Source: Limosilactobacillus gastricus DSM 16045
Lineage (GTDB): Bacteria; Bacillota; Bacilli; Lactobacillales; Lactobacillaceae
Length of the DNA: 64,000 nucleotides
NCBI RefSeq assembly: GCF_001434365.1
Contig: NZ_AZFN01000004.1
Span: 31,047-95,046 of the forward strand
Reading direction: 5' to 3'
Below the pieces are notes generated by a model, which was not told the origin of the DNA, did not search any database, and was given only the letters and a program-made list of their open reading frames with translations. Positions 1-8,207 of this stretch are shown piece by piece (the first letter of the stretch is position 1; every line of letters begins with the position of its first letter). Made by a program: the position numbers and the translations under genes.

Positions 1-27
1 GTAAAATAGTCATAACTCTTTTGTCTT

Positions 28-1344
28 TTATAAAGTAAATCCAGTAAAACGATCGGCGATTAAGCCGTATACTAACATTCCAAAGAAGACGACTAGTGAT
101 CCAGCCGCTAAAATATCAATTCCGCAAGCATACATTGAGTAGATACTGTAGATCCCAGCGATAAAGGCAATGAACATGGTGGTTCGGTGGAAAGGTACTT
201 CACAGCCTAGTTTCATTTGATTGACCTCGGTAACCTTTAGAGAAGCCATACAAAGCAGATAAGGGACCAGATTCAAGACAACGGCTAAATTAACTAATTG
301 GTTAAATTGTTCATTTAGGGTTGGATTAATGGTCATAAATGAAAGAATAAATTCAATGATCATAATAGTGAGCATCCCGACAAATGGGGCCCCGTGAGCG
401 TTAACCAATTTGAAAAATTTGGGGAAATAACCAGCGACGGCCGATACTCGGAAGTTTTCACTAATGGTGAATTGCCAACCTAAGAGGGCACCAATACATG
501 AGATCGTCATCATTGCCATGACGAGTTTCCCAAAGAAAGGACTTAAGATTGAAGCATAAACTAACCCGAAAGGAGCGTTGGATTTTGCTAGGGCAGCGTG
601 ACCGATAATTCCTTGCGCAACATTGGTTGAAAGAATATAGATAATTCCAGCCGCTAAAGTTCCGCCTAGGACGGCGATTGGAACATTACGCTCGGGATTT
701 TCCACCGCATCCGAATTAGAAGCCGCTGATTCCAGACCTAAGAATGACCAGAGAGTGATCGGAACGGATTCCGTAATTCCAGACCATAAATTAAGGTGAT
801 GAGGATTCCAGCTGGTCGCAAAGGTGTGGCCACTGAACCAGAACCAACCAAAAATAGCAATAAACCCAACGGGAATTATGACAAACCATACAGTGACAGA
901 ACCAATCCGGCCCGTTACTCGTGGTCCCCAATAATTAGCGAAAGTTGCAATTAGTAAGATTATAATGGTCCAAATTACAATATCGGTCGATGAGAGGTCC
1001 CAACCTAAGAAAGTTGATCCATAGCCCACGGCAGCTACCGCAATGGCAACATTTGCGAAGATCAAAGAAATCCCATAAGAGTAATTGATTAAGAAATTCC
1101 CAAATTTACCAAAGGTATTCTCGGAATATCCACCCATTCCGTTCTTACGGTTATGACCATAGGTGCCCAGACGAGCATAAATGTAGGCCAGACTCATGGC
1201 CCCGGTTAAAGTAACCAACCAAGAGAGCACCGAGATTGAGCCGACCGCCGCAAGTTTAGCAGGTAACATAATAATCCCTGATCCTAACATGTTAACCATC
1301 GTAATGATCGTCAACTGGAAGACACTCATTTTTCGTTTTTCCAT
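28..1344 (-). CDS. potE: PotE-type putrescine/ornithine antiporter (APC family)
   Basis: Integral membrane amino acid/polyamine antiporter of 438 aa with about 12 hydrophobic segments. The N-terminal GSGIIMLP motif and the segments MGGYSENTFGK, WNPHH, ENPERNVPIAVLGGT and LLGWQFTI closely follow E. coli PotE as I remember it, which exchanges putrescine for ornithine or takes up putrescine with protons. I chose the ATG at 1344 because AAGGAG lies just upstream; the frame stays open 27 codons further without a ribosome site. An ornithine decarboxylase partner is often adjacent in acid-resistance loci, but none is visible here and the gene ends at the window edge. Substrate could be another amino acid/amine pair. 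Confidence 0.85.
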   Translation of the reverse strand: MEKRKMSVFQLTIITMVNMLGSGIIMLPAKLAAVGSISVLSWLVTLTGAMSLAYIYARLGTYGHNRKNGMGGYSENTFGKFGNFLINYSYGISLIFANVAIAVAAVGYGSTFLGWDLSSTDIVIWTIIILLIATFANYWGPRVTGRIGSVTVWFVIIPVGFIAIFGWFWFSGHTFATSWNPHHLNLWSGITESVPITLWSFLGLESAASNSDAVENPERNVPIAVLGGTLAAGIIYILSTNVAQGIIGHAALAKSNAPFGLVYASILSPFFGKLVMAMMTISCIGALLGWQFTISENFRVSAVAGYFPKFFKLVNAHGAPFVGMLTIMIIEFILSFMTINPTLNEQFNQLVNLAVVLNLVPYLLCMASLKVTEVNQMKLGCEVPFHRTTMFIAFIAGIYSIYSMYACGIDILAAGSLVVFFGMLVYGLIADRFTGFTL

Positions 1345-1392
1345 GAAAAGCTCCTTGTTTTGCGTCAAATCGATGGACGCAGATTGATATCT

Positions 1393-1422
1393 ATTATAAC
1401 GACAAACCAGGTGAAAGGTAAA
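1393..1422 (-). promoter_or_regulatory. Promoter of the potE-type gene
   Basis: On the minus strand TTTACC (1417-1422) is followed after 18 bases by a consensus TATAAT (1393-1398), about 50 bases upstream of the start codon. Confidence 0.55.
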
Positions 1423-1516
1423 CAACGTAATTAGTTATATTTTATGAAGAATCTAAAAATATTTGTTAGTAGCTTCACAATATCGGGTAATTACAGAAAT
1501 TCAAACATTATAAAAA

Positions 1517-1530
1517 TGAAACCGCTTACC
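1517..1530 (+). promoter_or_regulatory. Candidate cre site (CcpA operator) upstream of adhE
   Basis: TGAAACCGCTTACC matches the catabolite-responsive element consensus TGWAANCGNTNWCA at 13 of 14 positions, the last base differing. It lies 57 bases upstream of the adhE -35 box. The CcpA gene itself is at 58.9 kb. Apart from this site, the adhE promoter with its Rex-like box, and the potE promoter, I see nothing else in the 1345-1661 gap. Confidence 0.5.
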
Positions 1531-1586
1531 TGATTCTGACGTTCACAAACTCCTGGAAATAAAGGATAAAAAAGGGCTTAAATTAA

Positions 1587-1637
1587 TTGACACCCTTGAA
1601 AAAAGGTGTAGTATATAAGTTGTGAAATAAGTAACAA
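1587..1637 (+). promoter_or_regulatory. adhE promoter with overlapping Rex-like operator
   Basis: TTGACA (1587-1592) is a consensus -35 box; TAGTAT (1609-1614, spacer 16) or TATATA (1612-1617) can serve as -10. The sequence TTGTGAAATAAGTAACAA at 1620-1637 has the TTGTnA-N6-TnACAA form of Rex operators and sits at the transcription start region. Rex senses the NADH/NAD ratio, which fits an NADH-consuming ethanol pathway. No rex gene is in the window. Confidence 0.6.
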
Positions 1638-1661
1638 ACTTTTTTTAGGAGGCCATGAAGC

Positions 1662-4271
1662 ATGGTAGAAAAAGCAAAGCCTAAGATGACGAAAGAACGA
1701 GCTGAAGAAATCGTTGATGGTTTAGTTAAAAAGGCCCACGAAGCCTTAGACATCATGAGCGACTTTGATCAAGAAAAAGTTGATTACATTACTCACCAAA
1801 TGGTGGAAGCTGGTCAAGATAAGCATATGGAATTAGCCGTGGAAGCTTATAACGAAACCGGTCGGGGTGTGATTGAAGATAAAGCCATTAAAAATATGTT
1901 TGCGACGGAAGAAATTTGGCACCACATTCGCAAGCACAAGACCGTTGGTATTATTGAAGATGATAAGGCTAACGAATTAATTAAAGTGGCCGAACCATTA
2001 GGGGTAATTGCTGGGATTACGCCAGTGACAAACCCAACTTCAACGACGCTCTTCAAAGCGATTATTGCTATGAAGACCCGAAACCCAATCATCTTCAGTT
2101 TCCACCCACAAGCCTTACAAAGTTCACGGCATGCTGCTAAGATTTTACGTGATGCAGCTATCGCTGCCGGAGCACCAGAAGGGGCTATCCAATGGATCGA
2201 TGAACCTAGTCGAGAGACTTCGACCGCTTTAATTAATCATCCTGGAGTTGCTTCAACCTTAGCTACAGGTGGTCCAGGAATGGTTACAGCCGCCTACTCA
2301 ACTGGGAAACCAGCCTTGGGGGTTGGACCTGGTAACGGTCCGGTATACATTGAAAAGACCGCGAACTTAAAACGGGCTGTTAACGATATTATCCTATCCA
2401 AAACTTTTGATAATGGGATGATCTGTGCCACGGAAAACAGTGCCGTCATTGACGCTGATATCTATAAAGAGGTCACGGACATGTTTAAGGCTAATCGGAT
2501 GTACTTCGTACCAAAGAAGGACTTAGACAAGCTACGCAAGGCAATGTTTAATTCAGAAACTGGTTCCGTTCTTGGACCAATTGCCGGTAAATCAGCGATG
2601 CAAATTGCTGAAATGGCCGGTATTGAGGTTCCAGCTGATACCCAAGTGTTAGCAGCTGAGATCACTGGTGTTGGTAAAGATGAAGACCTATTATCTGGCG
2701 AAAAATTAAGTCCAGTCCTTTCAATTTACAAGGCTAAGGACCAAGAAGAGGCCTTTGACATTTGTGCCCGTTTGCTCGACTATGGTGGACTTGGTCACAC
2801 GGCGGCGATCCAAACTTCTGATATGGAGTTAGCTAAGCAATACGGTATCCAAATGAAAGCTTCCCGGGTGATTGTTAACTCACCGTCTGGGTTAAGTGGG
2901 ATTGGTAACTTGTACAACCGGATGACGCCATCCTTAACCTTGGGGACTGGTTCCTGGGGGGCTAACTCAATTTCTCATAACGTGACGGACTACGATTTGA
3001 TCAACGTCAAGACAATTGCCAAGAGGCGGAATAATATGCAATGGATTAAATTACCACGTGTTTACTTTGAACGGGATGCTGTACGTTACTTGAAGGATAT
3101 GCCAGACATCAATCGGGTCTTCATCGTTACGGGACCATCAATTCAAGCTCATGGCTATGTTGATGTGGTAACGGATCAATTGAAGTTACGGCAAAATGAA
3201 GTGCCATACATGGTCTTCTCTGATGTTGAAAACGATCCAAGTACCGAAACGGTTAAGAAGGGGGTTGCTTTGATGAACTCCTTCAAGCCGGACACTATTA
3301 TTGCCCTTGGTGGTGGGTCGCCATTGGATGCGGCTAAAGGAATGTGGATGTTCTATGAGAATCAAGATGCTAGTTTCTTTGGTGCTAAGCAGAAGTTCAT
3401 CAACATTCGGAAACGGGCCTACCGGTTTGAAAAACCAACCAAGGCCCAAATGGTGGCCATCCCTACAACTTCGGGTACTGGTTCAGAAGTTACCCCATTT
3501 GCGGTCATTACGGACTCAGAAACGCATGTTAAGTACCCATTAACTGATTATGCTCTAACACCAGATGTGGCGATTGTGGACCCACAATTTGTTGATACGG
3601 TACCAAAGGGCAACATTGCCGCTTCGGGATTGGATGTCTTAGCTCACGCGATGGAATCGTATGTATCGAATATGGCATCTGATTACACCCGTCCATTATC
3701 CTTACAAGCGATTAAGTTAGTCTTTGAAAACTTAACGAAGTCCTACAATGGAGATGCCAAGGCGCGCGAAGAAATGCATAATGCCTCGACCTTAGCCGGG
3801 ATGTCCTTTGCTAACGCCTTCCTTGGAATTAACCACTCGATTGCCCACAAACTTGGGGGAGCCTTTGGCTTAACTCACGGGATCGCCATTGCGATTACAA
3901 TGCCACATGTTATCAAGTTTAATGCTACGCTTCCTAAGAAGTTTACGACTTGGCCAAAATACGAATATTTCCGGGCCGATGAAGATTACGCCACGATTGC
4001 CAAAACGATTGGCTTAAGTGGGAAGAACAATGAAGAATTGATTGATAAGTTATGCCTAGCCGTCCGTGATTTAGCTCACTCAGTTGGCGTGAAGTTAAGT
4101 CTTAAGGACTGGGGTGTCTCAAAGAAAGACTTTGATGCTAAAGTTGACGACTTAGCAGTCTTAGCTTACGAGGACCAATGTACCACTGCTAACCCTCAAG
4201 AACCATTGATCAGTGATTTGAAGCAAATTATGATTAATGAGTACGAAGGGACTGGGGTCGAAGATAAATAA
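1662..4271 (+). CDS. adhE: Bifunctional acetaldehyde-CoA/alcohol dehydrogenase
   Basis: An 869-aa cytosolic enzyme that reduces acetyl-CoA to acetaldehyde and then ethanol, re-oxidising two NADH; in heterofermentative lactobacilli this is the ethanol branch. The N-terminal half is a CoA-acylating aldehyde dehydrogenase with the catalytic cysteine in NGMICATENS (about residue 255). The C-terminal half, from about residue 460, is an iron-dependent alcohol dehydrogenase with GGGSPLDAAKGMW (about 550) and metal-ligand histidines in LDVLAHAMESY, NHSIAHKLGG and THGIA. Length is normal for the fused enzyme. The start has AGGAGG upstream. It is monocistronic, with its own promoter and terminator. Confidence 0.97.
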   Translation: MVEKAKPKMTKERAEEIVDGLVKKAHEALDIMSDFDQEKVDYITHQMVEAGQDKHMELAVEAYNETGRGVIEDKAIKNMFATEEIWHHIRKHKTVGIIEDDKANELIKVAEPLGVIAGITPVTNPTSTTLFKAIIAMKTRNPIIFSFHPQALQSSRHAAKILRDAAIAAGAPEGAIQWIDEPSRETSTALINHPGVASTLATGGPGMVTAAYSTGKPALGVGPGNGPVYIEKTANLKRAVNDIILSKTFDNGMICATENSAVIDADIYKEVTDMFKANRMYFVPKKDLDKLRKAMFNSETGSVLGPIAGKSAMQIAEMAGIEVPADTQVLAAEITGVGKDEDLLSGEKLSPVLSIYKAKDQEEAFDICARLLDYGGLGHTAAIQTSDMELAKQYGIQMKASRVIVNSPSGLSGIGNLYNRMTPSLTLGTGSWGANSISHNVTDYDLINVKTIAKRRNNMQWIKLPRVYFERDAVRYLKDMPDINRVFIVTGPSIQAHGYVDVVTDQLKLRQNEVPYMVFSDVENDPSTETVKKGVALMNSFKPDTIIALGGGSPLDAAKGMWMFYENQDASFFGAKQKFINIRKRAYRFEKPTKAQMVAIPTTSGTGSEVTPFAVITDSETHVKYPLTDYALTPDVAIVDPQFVDTVPKGNIAASGLDVLAHAMESYVSNMASDYTRPLSLQAIKLVFENLTKSYNGDAKAREEMHNASTLAGMSFANAFLGINHSIAHKLGGAFGLTHGIAIAITMPHVIKFNATLPKKFTTWPKYEYFRADEDYATIAKTIGLSGKNNEELIDKLCLAVRDLAHSVGVKLSLKDWGVSKKDFDAKVDDLAVLAYEDQCTTANPQEPLISDLKQIMINEYEGTGVEDK

Positions 4272-4281
4272 GCACCAATTT

Positions 4282-4317
4282 AAAAAGGATCCGATTTTAG
4301 CGGATCCTTTTTGTTTT
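4282..4317. terminator. Bidirectional intrinsic terminator after adhE
   Basis: A perfect 12-bp stem (AAAAAGGATCCG with its complement) encloses a 7-base loop and has T-runs on both strands. The TAA stop of the convergent membrane-protein gene (4297-4299) lies in the loop. Confidence 0.9.
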
Positions 4318-6018
4318 GCGATAAATTTGCCAAATCAAGGTGAACAAGATACTCAATCCCCAGACAATCAGAAGGGGATAGTAATAAAATGGTAATTTAA
4401 AGGAAAGGGTGATCGTATTATGACCAGCCGGAGCGGTGATCGTCGGGACGCCAATCTGATTAACTTGATAGGCAACTTTTTTACCATTCAGTTTTAATTG
4501 AGACTGTTGATAGGTAATCAGAGGGAGCTGGATTTTACCGGCTTGATTCTGCTGCCAGCTGATTTGTAATTGTCCATTTTTGGTCACTTGATGGTTGAAG
4601 TATCGGAAATGATTAATGATCGTTGCTTGATAAGTGACGGCCCGGAATTGTTGCTTCCCTTTTAATTTATATTTCACGGGTAAATAGTCTGGGTGTCGTT
4701 TGTCAATGATCAAGAAAAGGGAGCCAGGATGGTCCGAGTTGATGTAGTTTTTAATCAAGTGTTGATTATAACCGACAATGGAAACAGTATTGGTCCAACT
4801 GGTCAGGCCTTTGTGTTCAGCAATGATACAACGATGGCGAGTATGGTTAACGACAGAACCAGCCGCCATAAAGGTCGCAATGACGAGCGCTACTTGAGCA
4901 ATTACCCGCCAAGCTCGACGAGAATTATTGAGATAAGATAAGCTTCGGGCTAATCCCGCAAACAAAAGCGGATAGGCAATAATTGTCAGCCGGTAGGGAA
5001 ATTGTAAACTAGATTGGAGTTGGGGGAGGGTTTGATCGAACCAACGCCAGGGAAACAAATTCGTGGCTAAGAAAAGCCAAACTAAGCCATTAATAACCAA
5101 CCATAAGCCTAAATGATCATGTGACCGTCGCCATTGCCATGCAATCAGCATGAGGGTGATGAAAATCATTATTACCATTAAGTGGCTCAAGGTACCACGG
5201 CTAGCAAGGTGGATCCCGAGATGAAGGACATTTTTCGAAAGGACAAAGGCGCCGGGATTAGCGATCTGATTTTTAGAGTAGAGAACCAAAAAATTTAACC
5301 AAACATTGGTCGTAAAAATAATGGTGAGGCCAATGCTTTTTAATAACTGTTCCCAGAGATGCCGCTTTCGATGGCTCCTGATCCAAGCATCGATAAAGAA
5401 AGGAACTAACATGACGGTGAAAAAGATCGTGCTTAAAACATGAATTTGCATAATGACCGTCATGGTCAAAGCTAAGGACCAAACCTTGATCCCATCATCA
5501 GGATTTTCATGGAGACGGATGGCTTGAACAACGGCAAAAGGCGCTAAAGCGGCTCCCCAAGCGGTCATGTTTTGATATTGCATCCAGCGGGTCATCCATC
5601 CAGCGCCCATAAAAGCGATCGTAATCATGATTCCAGCCCATTGGGGGGCTTTAACCTGTTTAGTGACCTGATACATCCCACAGGCCGCCAGCATGAATAA
5701 AATCAAATCACTAATGATTTCATAGCCAAACCATGACTGGGTCAGCACCAAGATAAGATCATTTAAATAAGCGAACAAGGGGCCGTAAACGGCATTAATG
5801 ACCCGCCCAGACTGTTCAAAGCCAAAATTTGATTGGAATAAGTTAAAGTGACCGGTCTGGATTTGCTTAGCCGTATCGTAAAACCGGTTCATATGAAAGA
5901 GCCCGTCGGAACCGACTAAGGTGACGTGACTAATTAGTTGGGGGCCTAAAAAGACCAGTGCCACCAGCAAAAAGATTAGGTAGGGCCATGAGCGTGTGGA
6001 CAGTTGACGAATTCTCAT
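4297..6018 (-). CDS. GT-C-like polytopic membrane protein (PTPS-related/YfhO-type)
   Basis: A 573-aa protein with a first membrane segment at about 12-30, a large first outside loop carrying GSDGLFHMNRFYD, about ten more hydrophobic segments, and a roughly 150-residue C-terminal extracytoplasmic region before a final membrane segment and a basic tail. An acidic motif in the first outer loop is typical of GT-C lipid-linked-sugar transferases; firmicute proteins of this layout are usually annotated as 6-pyruvoyl-tetrahydropterin synthase-related membrane proteins or YfhO-like. It probably transfers a sugar from a polyprenyl carrier to a wall polymer or lipid; substrate unknown. It starts 6 bases after the LOG gene stop with only a weak ribosome site. 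Confidence 0.6.
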   Translation of the reverse strand: MRIRQLSTRSWPYLIFLLVALVFLGPQLISHVTLVGSDGLFHMNRFYDTAKQIQTGHFNLFQSNFGFEQSGRVINAVYGPLFAYLNDLILVLTQSWFGYEIISDLILFMLAACGMYQVTKQVKAPQWAGIMITIAFMGAGWMTRWMQYQNMTAWGAALAPFAVVQAIRLHENPDDGIKVWSLALTMTVIMQIHVLSTIFFTVMLVPFFIDAWIRSHRKRHLWEQLLKSIGLTIIFTTNVWLNFLVLYSKNQIANPGAFVLSKNVLHLGIHLASRGTLSHLMVIMIFITLMLIAWQWRRSHDHLGLWLVINGLVWLFLATNLFPWRWFDQTLPQLQSSLQFPYRLTIIAYPLLFAGLARSLSYLNNSRRAWRVIAQVALVIATFMAAGSVVNHTRHRCIIAEHKGLTSWTNTVSIVGYNQHLIKNYINSDHPGSLFLIIDKRHPDYLPVKYKLKGKQQFRAVTYQATIINHFRYFNHQVTKNGQLQISWQQNQAGKIQLPLITYQQSQLKLNGKKVAYQVNQIGVPTITAPAGHNTITLSFKLPFYYYPLLIVWGLSILFTLIWQIYRKTKRIR

Positions 6019-6024
6019 GGCTCG

Positions 6025-6594
6025 TTACCGATAGGTTCGAACAGCGGGAGCTTGGTAGTTGTCCATGAAATCAAGCAGCTCATTAAAAGTTGCGATAAAG
6101 CCGATTGATTCCACAAAATCGCGTTCCGCAAAGCCGGCAACTTGCATCTTACCCAACATACTTTTGAGGGGATTATAGTAACCGTTGAAGTTAAAGAGGG
6201 CGACTGGCTTAGCATTATCTCCAATGGCGGTCCACGAAAAGGCTTCGCTAACTTCTTCTAAAGTTCCTAAGCCCCCCGGCAAGGCGATCAGTCCATCGGC
6301 TAGATTCATCATCTTATCTTTTCTGATATCCATTTTGGGGACAATCTGGAGATCACTTAACCGGTCTAAACTAGTCCCGCGGTCATATAGTTCTTGGGTA
6401 ATTACGCCATGGACTTGACCACCATGGTCTAAAACCGAATTGGCGACCGCCCCCATCATGCCGTATTGACCACCGCCATAGACGAGACTAATTTGATGGT
6501 CGGCTAGTTCTTGACCAAAGCGCTGGGCTAATTTGATGAATTCTGGATTGTGACCAGGATTGGCACCGCAATAGACGGCAAGTGACTTAATCAT
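6025..6594 (-). CDS. LOG family protein (nucleoside-monophosphate phosphoribohydrolase-like)
   Basis: A 189-aa Rossmann-like cytosolic protein of the TIGR00730/LOG family. The diagnostic PGGLGTLEEV motif (about residues 106-115), the N-terminal VYCGANPG and the YGGGQYGMMG segment are all present. Plant and some bacterial members cleave the base from cytokinin riboside 5'-monophosphates or AMP-like nucleotides; the bacterial role is poorly defined. A GAGGT ribosome site lies upstream. It is the first gene of a probable two-gene operon with the membrane protein downstream. Confidence 0.88.
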   Translation of the reverse strand: MIKSLAVYCGANPGHNPEFIKLAQRFGQELADHQISLVYGGGQYGMMGAVANSVLDHGGQVHGVITQELYDRGTSLDRLSDLQIVPKMDIRKDKMMNLADGLIALPGGLGTLEEVSEAFSWTAIGDNAKPVALFNFNGYYNPLKSMLGKMQVAGFAERDFVESIGFIATFNELLDFMDNYQAPAVRTYR

Positions 6595-6652
6595 TGATTC
6601 TCTACCTCACATAAATAGCTATAACAATAATGTTAATTATACCGACATCAAA

Positions 6653-6682
6653 GAAAAAACGATAGTTAAATCACTATCGTTT
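6653..6682 (-). terminator. Intrinsic terminator of the small anchored protein gene
   Basis: AAACGATAG and CTATCGTTT form a 9-bp stem with an 8-base loop. On the minus strand it is followed by T6, directly after the stop codon. Confidence 0.8.
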
Positions 6683-7043
6683 AGAGGGGTTCAATATTGT
6701 AGGCTTGATCATCGGCTTCATCGATTAATTTAACCGGCCGTTCTTGATTGGTTTGGATGGTGATCCGGTAACCAAATTTATCCACAAAGGTTAATTCCTG
6801 ACTGTTAATGTGCTCCACATTAGCTGGAATCGCTTGATCATCAATTGTAAGATTTAGTTTTGGTGAAATTGAAATTGTGTGCGTACGATTCCGAGTGCCA
6901 TCAAAATATTTCCAATTCCCAGCATATAAAACGGGTAAAGAAGTTAATGGTTTGATTTTGCGTTTCAATTGGGTGAACCCTAGCGAGCTAGAAATTCCAG
7001 CGACTAAGCCGATGCTAGATACTAATAGGCTGTTTTTTCTCAT
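6681..7043 (-). CDS. Small membrane-anchored protein, DUF4828-like
   Basis: A 120-aa protein with one N-terminal hydrophobic segment (about residues 5-22) and a soluble beta-rich domain that starts with AGNWKYFDGTRNRTHTISIS. The layout (GtW-tyrosine-hydrophobic strands) resembles the lactobacillar DUF4828 family, an identification from memory. Two start codons are possible: I prefer ATG at 7043, which has a GGGGT upstream, over ATG at 7058, which has none. It is single-gene, divergent from the oxidoreductase gene. Function unknown. Confidence 0.6.
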   Translation of the reverse strand: MRKNSLLVSSIGLVAGISSSLGFTQLKRKIKPLTSLPVLYAGNWKYFDGTRNRTHTISISPKLNLTIDDQAIPANVEHINSQELTFVDKFGYRITIQTNQERPVKLIDEADDQAYNIEPL

Positions 7044-7151
7044 AATTCGTGACCCCATGGTAAGTCGGATTCTGATATATACTAATATACCCTTTTTTTA
7101 ATGAGTTTATGTTATTAAAAGATTTCAATTCTGTTAAAACTTTGCAATAAT

Positions 7152-7160
7152 TGGTAAAAT
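7152..7160 (+). promoter_or_regulatory. Extended -10 promoter of the oxidoreductase gene
   Basis: TGGTAAAAT is an extended -10 element (TGn plus TAAAAT), 33 bases upstream of the start codon; no good -35 box is at 17 bases. Confidence 0.4.
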
Positions 7161-7192
7161 GAATTTTAGAACTATGAAAAGGGGTCAATCTT

Positions 7193-8203
7193 ATGTTAAA
7201 ACTAGGAATTATTGGAACCAATATTATTACCGATCAAATGTTAGATGCCGCTAAAACATCGGGACGTTATCAACTAACAGCCGTTTACTCCCGAACTACC
7301 AAGCGGGCGAAGGAATTTGGAAAACCATATGGGGCTACGCAATTTTTTGATGATTTAGAAAGCTTCTTTGATGAAGGTGATTTTGACGTTGTCTACATTG
7401 CTTCGCCTAACAGCGTGCACTATCTACAAGTTCGCTTGGCCATTGAAAACGACAAATTTGTCATTTTGGAAAAGCCGGCCTTTGTTAACCCCGAAGAATT
7501 TAGTCGGATTGAATCCTTATTGCAAGCTCATCCGAAAGCGCGCTTGGTGGAGGCTGCTCGTCATATCCATACAGGGCTCTTCCATGAATCGGAAAATCAA
7601 TTAGCGAAGATGGAAACCGTGGAAGGGGCGAACTTCACGGTGATGAAATATTCATCCCGATATGATAAGGTTTTGGCCGGTGAAAAACCTTATCCAAATA
7701 TCTTCACCCCCGAATTTGCTGGGGGCGCCTTAATGGATCTCGGGGTGTACGCGGTCTATGCTTCTGTGACCTTATTTGGGGCACCTAATAGTGTGGTCTA
7801 CTTCCCAACGATGGTCAAGAGTGGTGTCGATGGTTTAGGTACTGCCTTATTAACCTATGACAAGTTTAGTGTGACTTTGAATTTCGGTAAGACGGCCAAC
7901 TCACACCTAGTTTCCGAAATTTACGGATTAAAGGATACTTTGGTTTACGACAGTATTTTTGATACCACCAAGGTAACTTACTTTGATGCTAACAAGGAAG
8001 CACATGACTTATCAGCTAAGTATTATGAAAACTCCATGGTCGATGAGTTAAACGACTTTGCTAATCTCTTTGAGAATCCTAATGATGAAGTTCAAGCAGC
8101 CCTTTACAAGAAGTGGTTTGAACTCGCCCGGACCGTTAACATGGTAATGTTCAACTTGCGGGAATCAGCTGATTTGACTTTCCCTGCCGACAATAATCGT
8201 TAA
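7193..8203 (+). CDS. Gfo/Idh/MocA family oxidoreductase
   Basis: A 336-aa NAD(P)-dependent oxidoreductase. The N-terminal Rossmann fold begins KLGIIGTNIITDQM, and the family EKP motif is in FVILEKPAFVNPEEF at about residue 100. The C-terminal alpha/beta domain carries substrate specificity and contains GGALMDLGVYAVYA. Members act on sugars, inositols or related polyols; the substrate here cannot be read from sequence. Its start has AAAGGGG upstream, and it is followed after 4 bases by the helicase gene, so the two are probably co-transcribed. Confidence 0.9.
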   Translation: MLKLGIIGTNIITDQMLDAAKTSGRYQLTAVYSRTTKRAKEFGKPYGATQFFDDLESFFDEGDFDVVYIASPNSVHYLQVRLAIENDKFVILEKPAFVNPEEFSRIESLLQAHPKARLVEAARHIHTGLFHESENQLAKMETVEGANFTVMKYSSRYDKVLAGEKPYPNIFTPEFAGGALMDLGVYAVYASVTLFGAPNSVVYFPTMVKSGVDGLGTALLTYDKFSVTLNFGKTANSHLVSEIYGLKDTLVYDSIFDTTKVTYFDANKEAHDLSAKYYENSMVDELNDFANLFENPNDEVQAALYKKWFELARTVNMVMFNLRESADLTFPADNNR

Positions 8204-8207
8204 GCAC

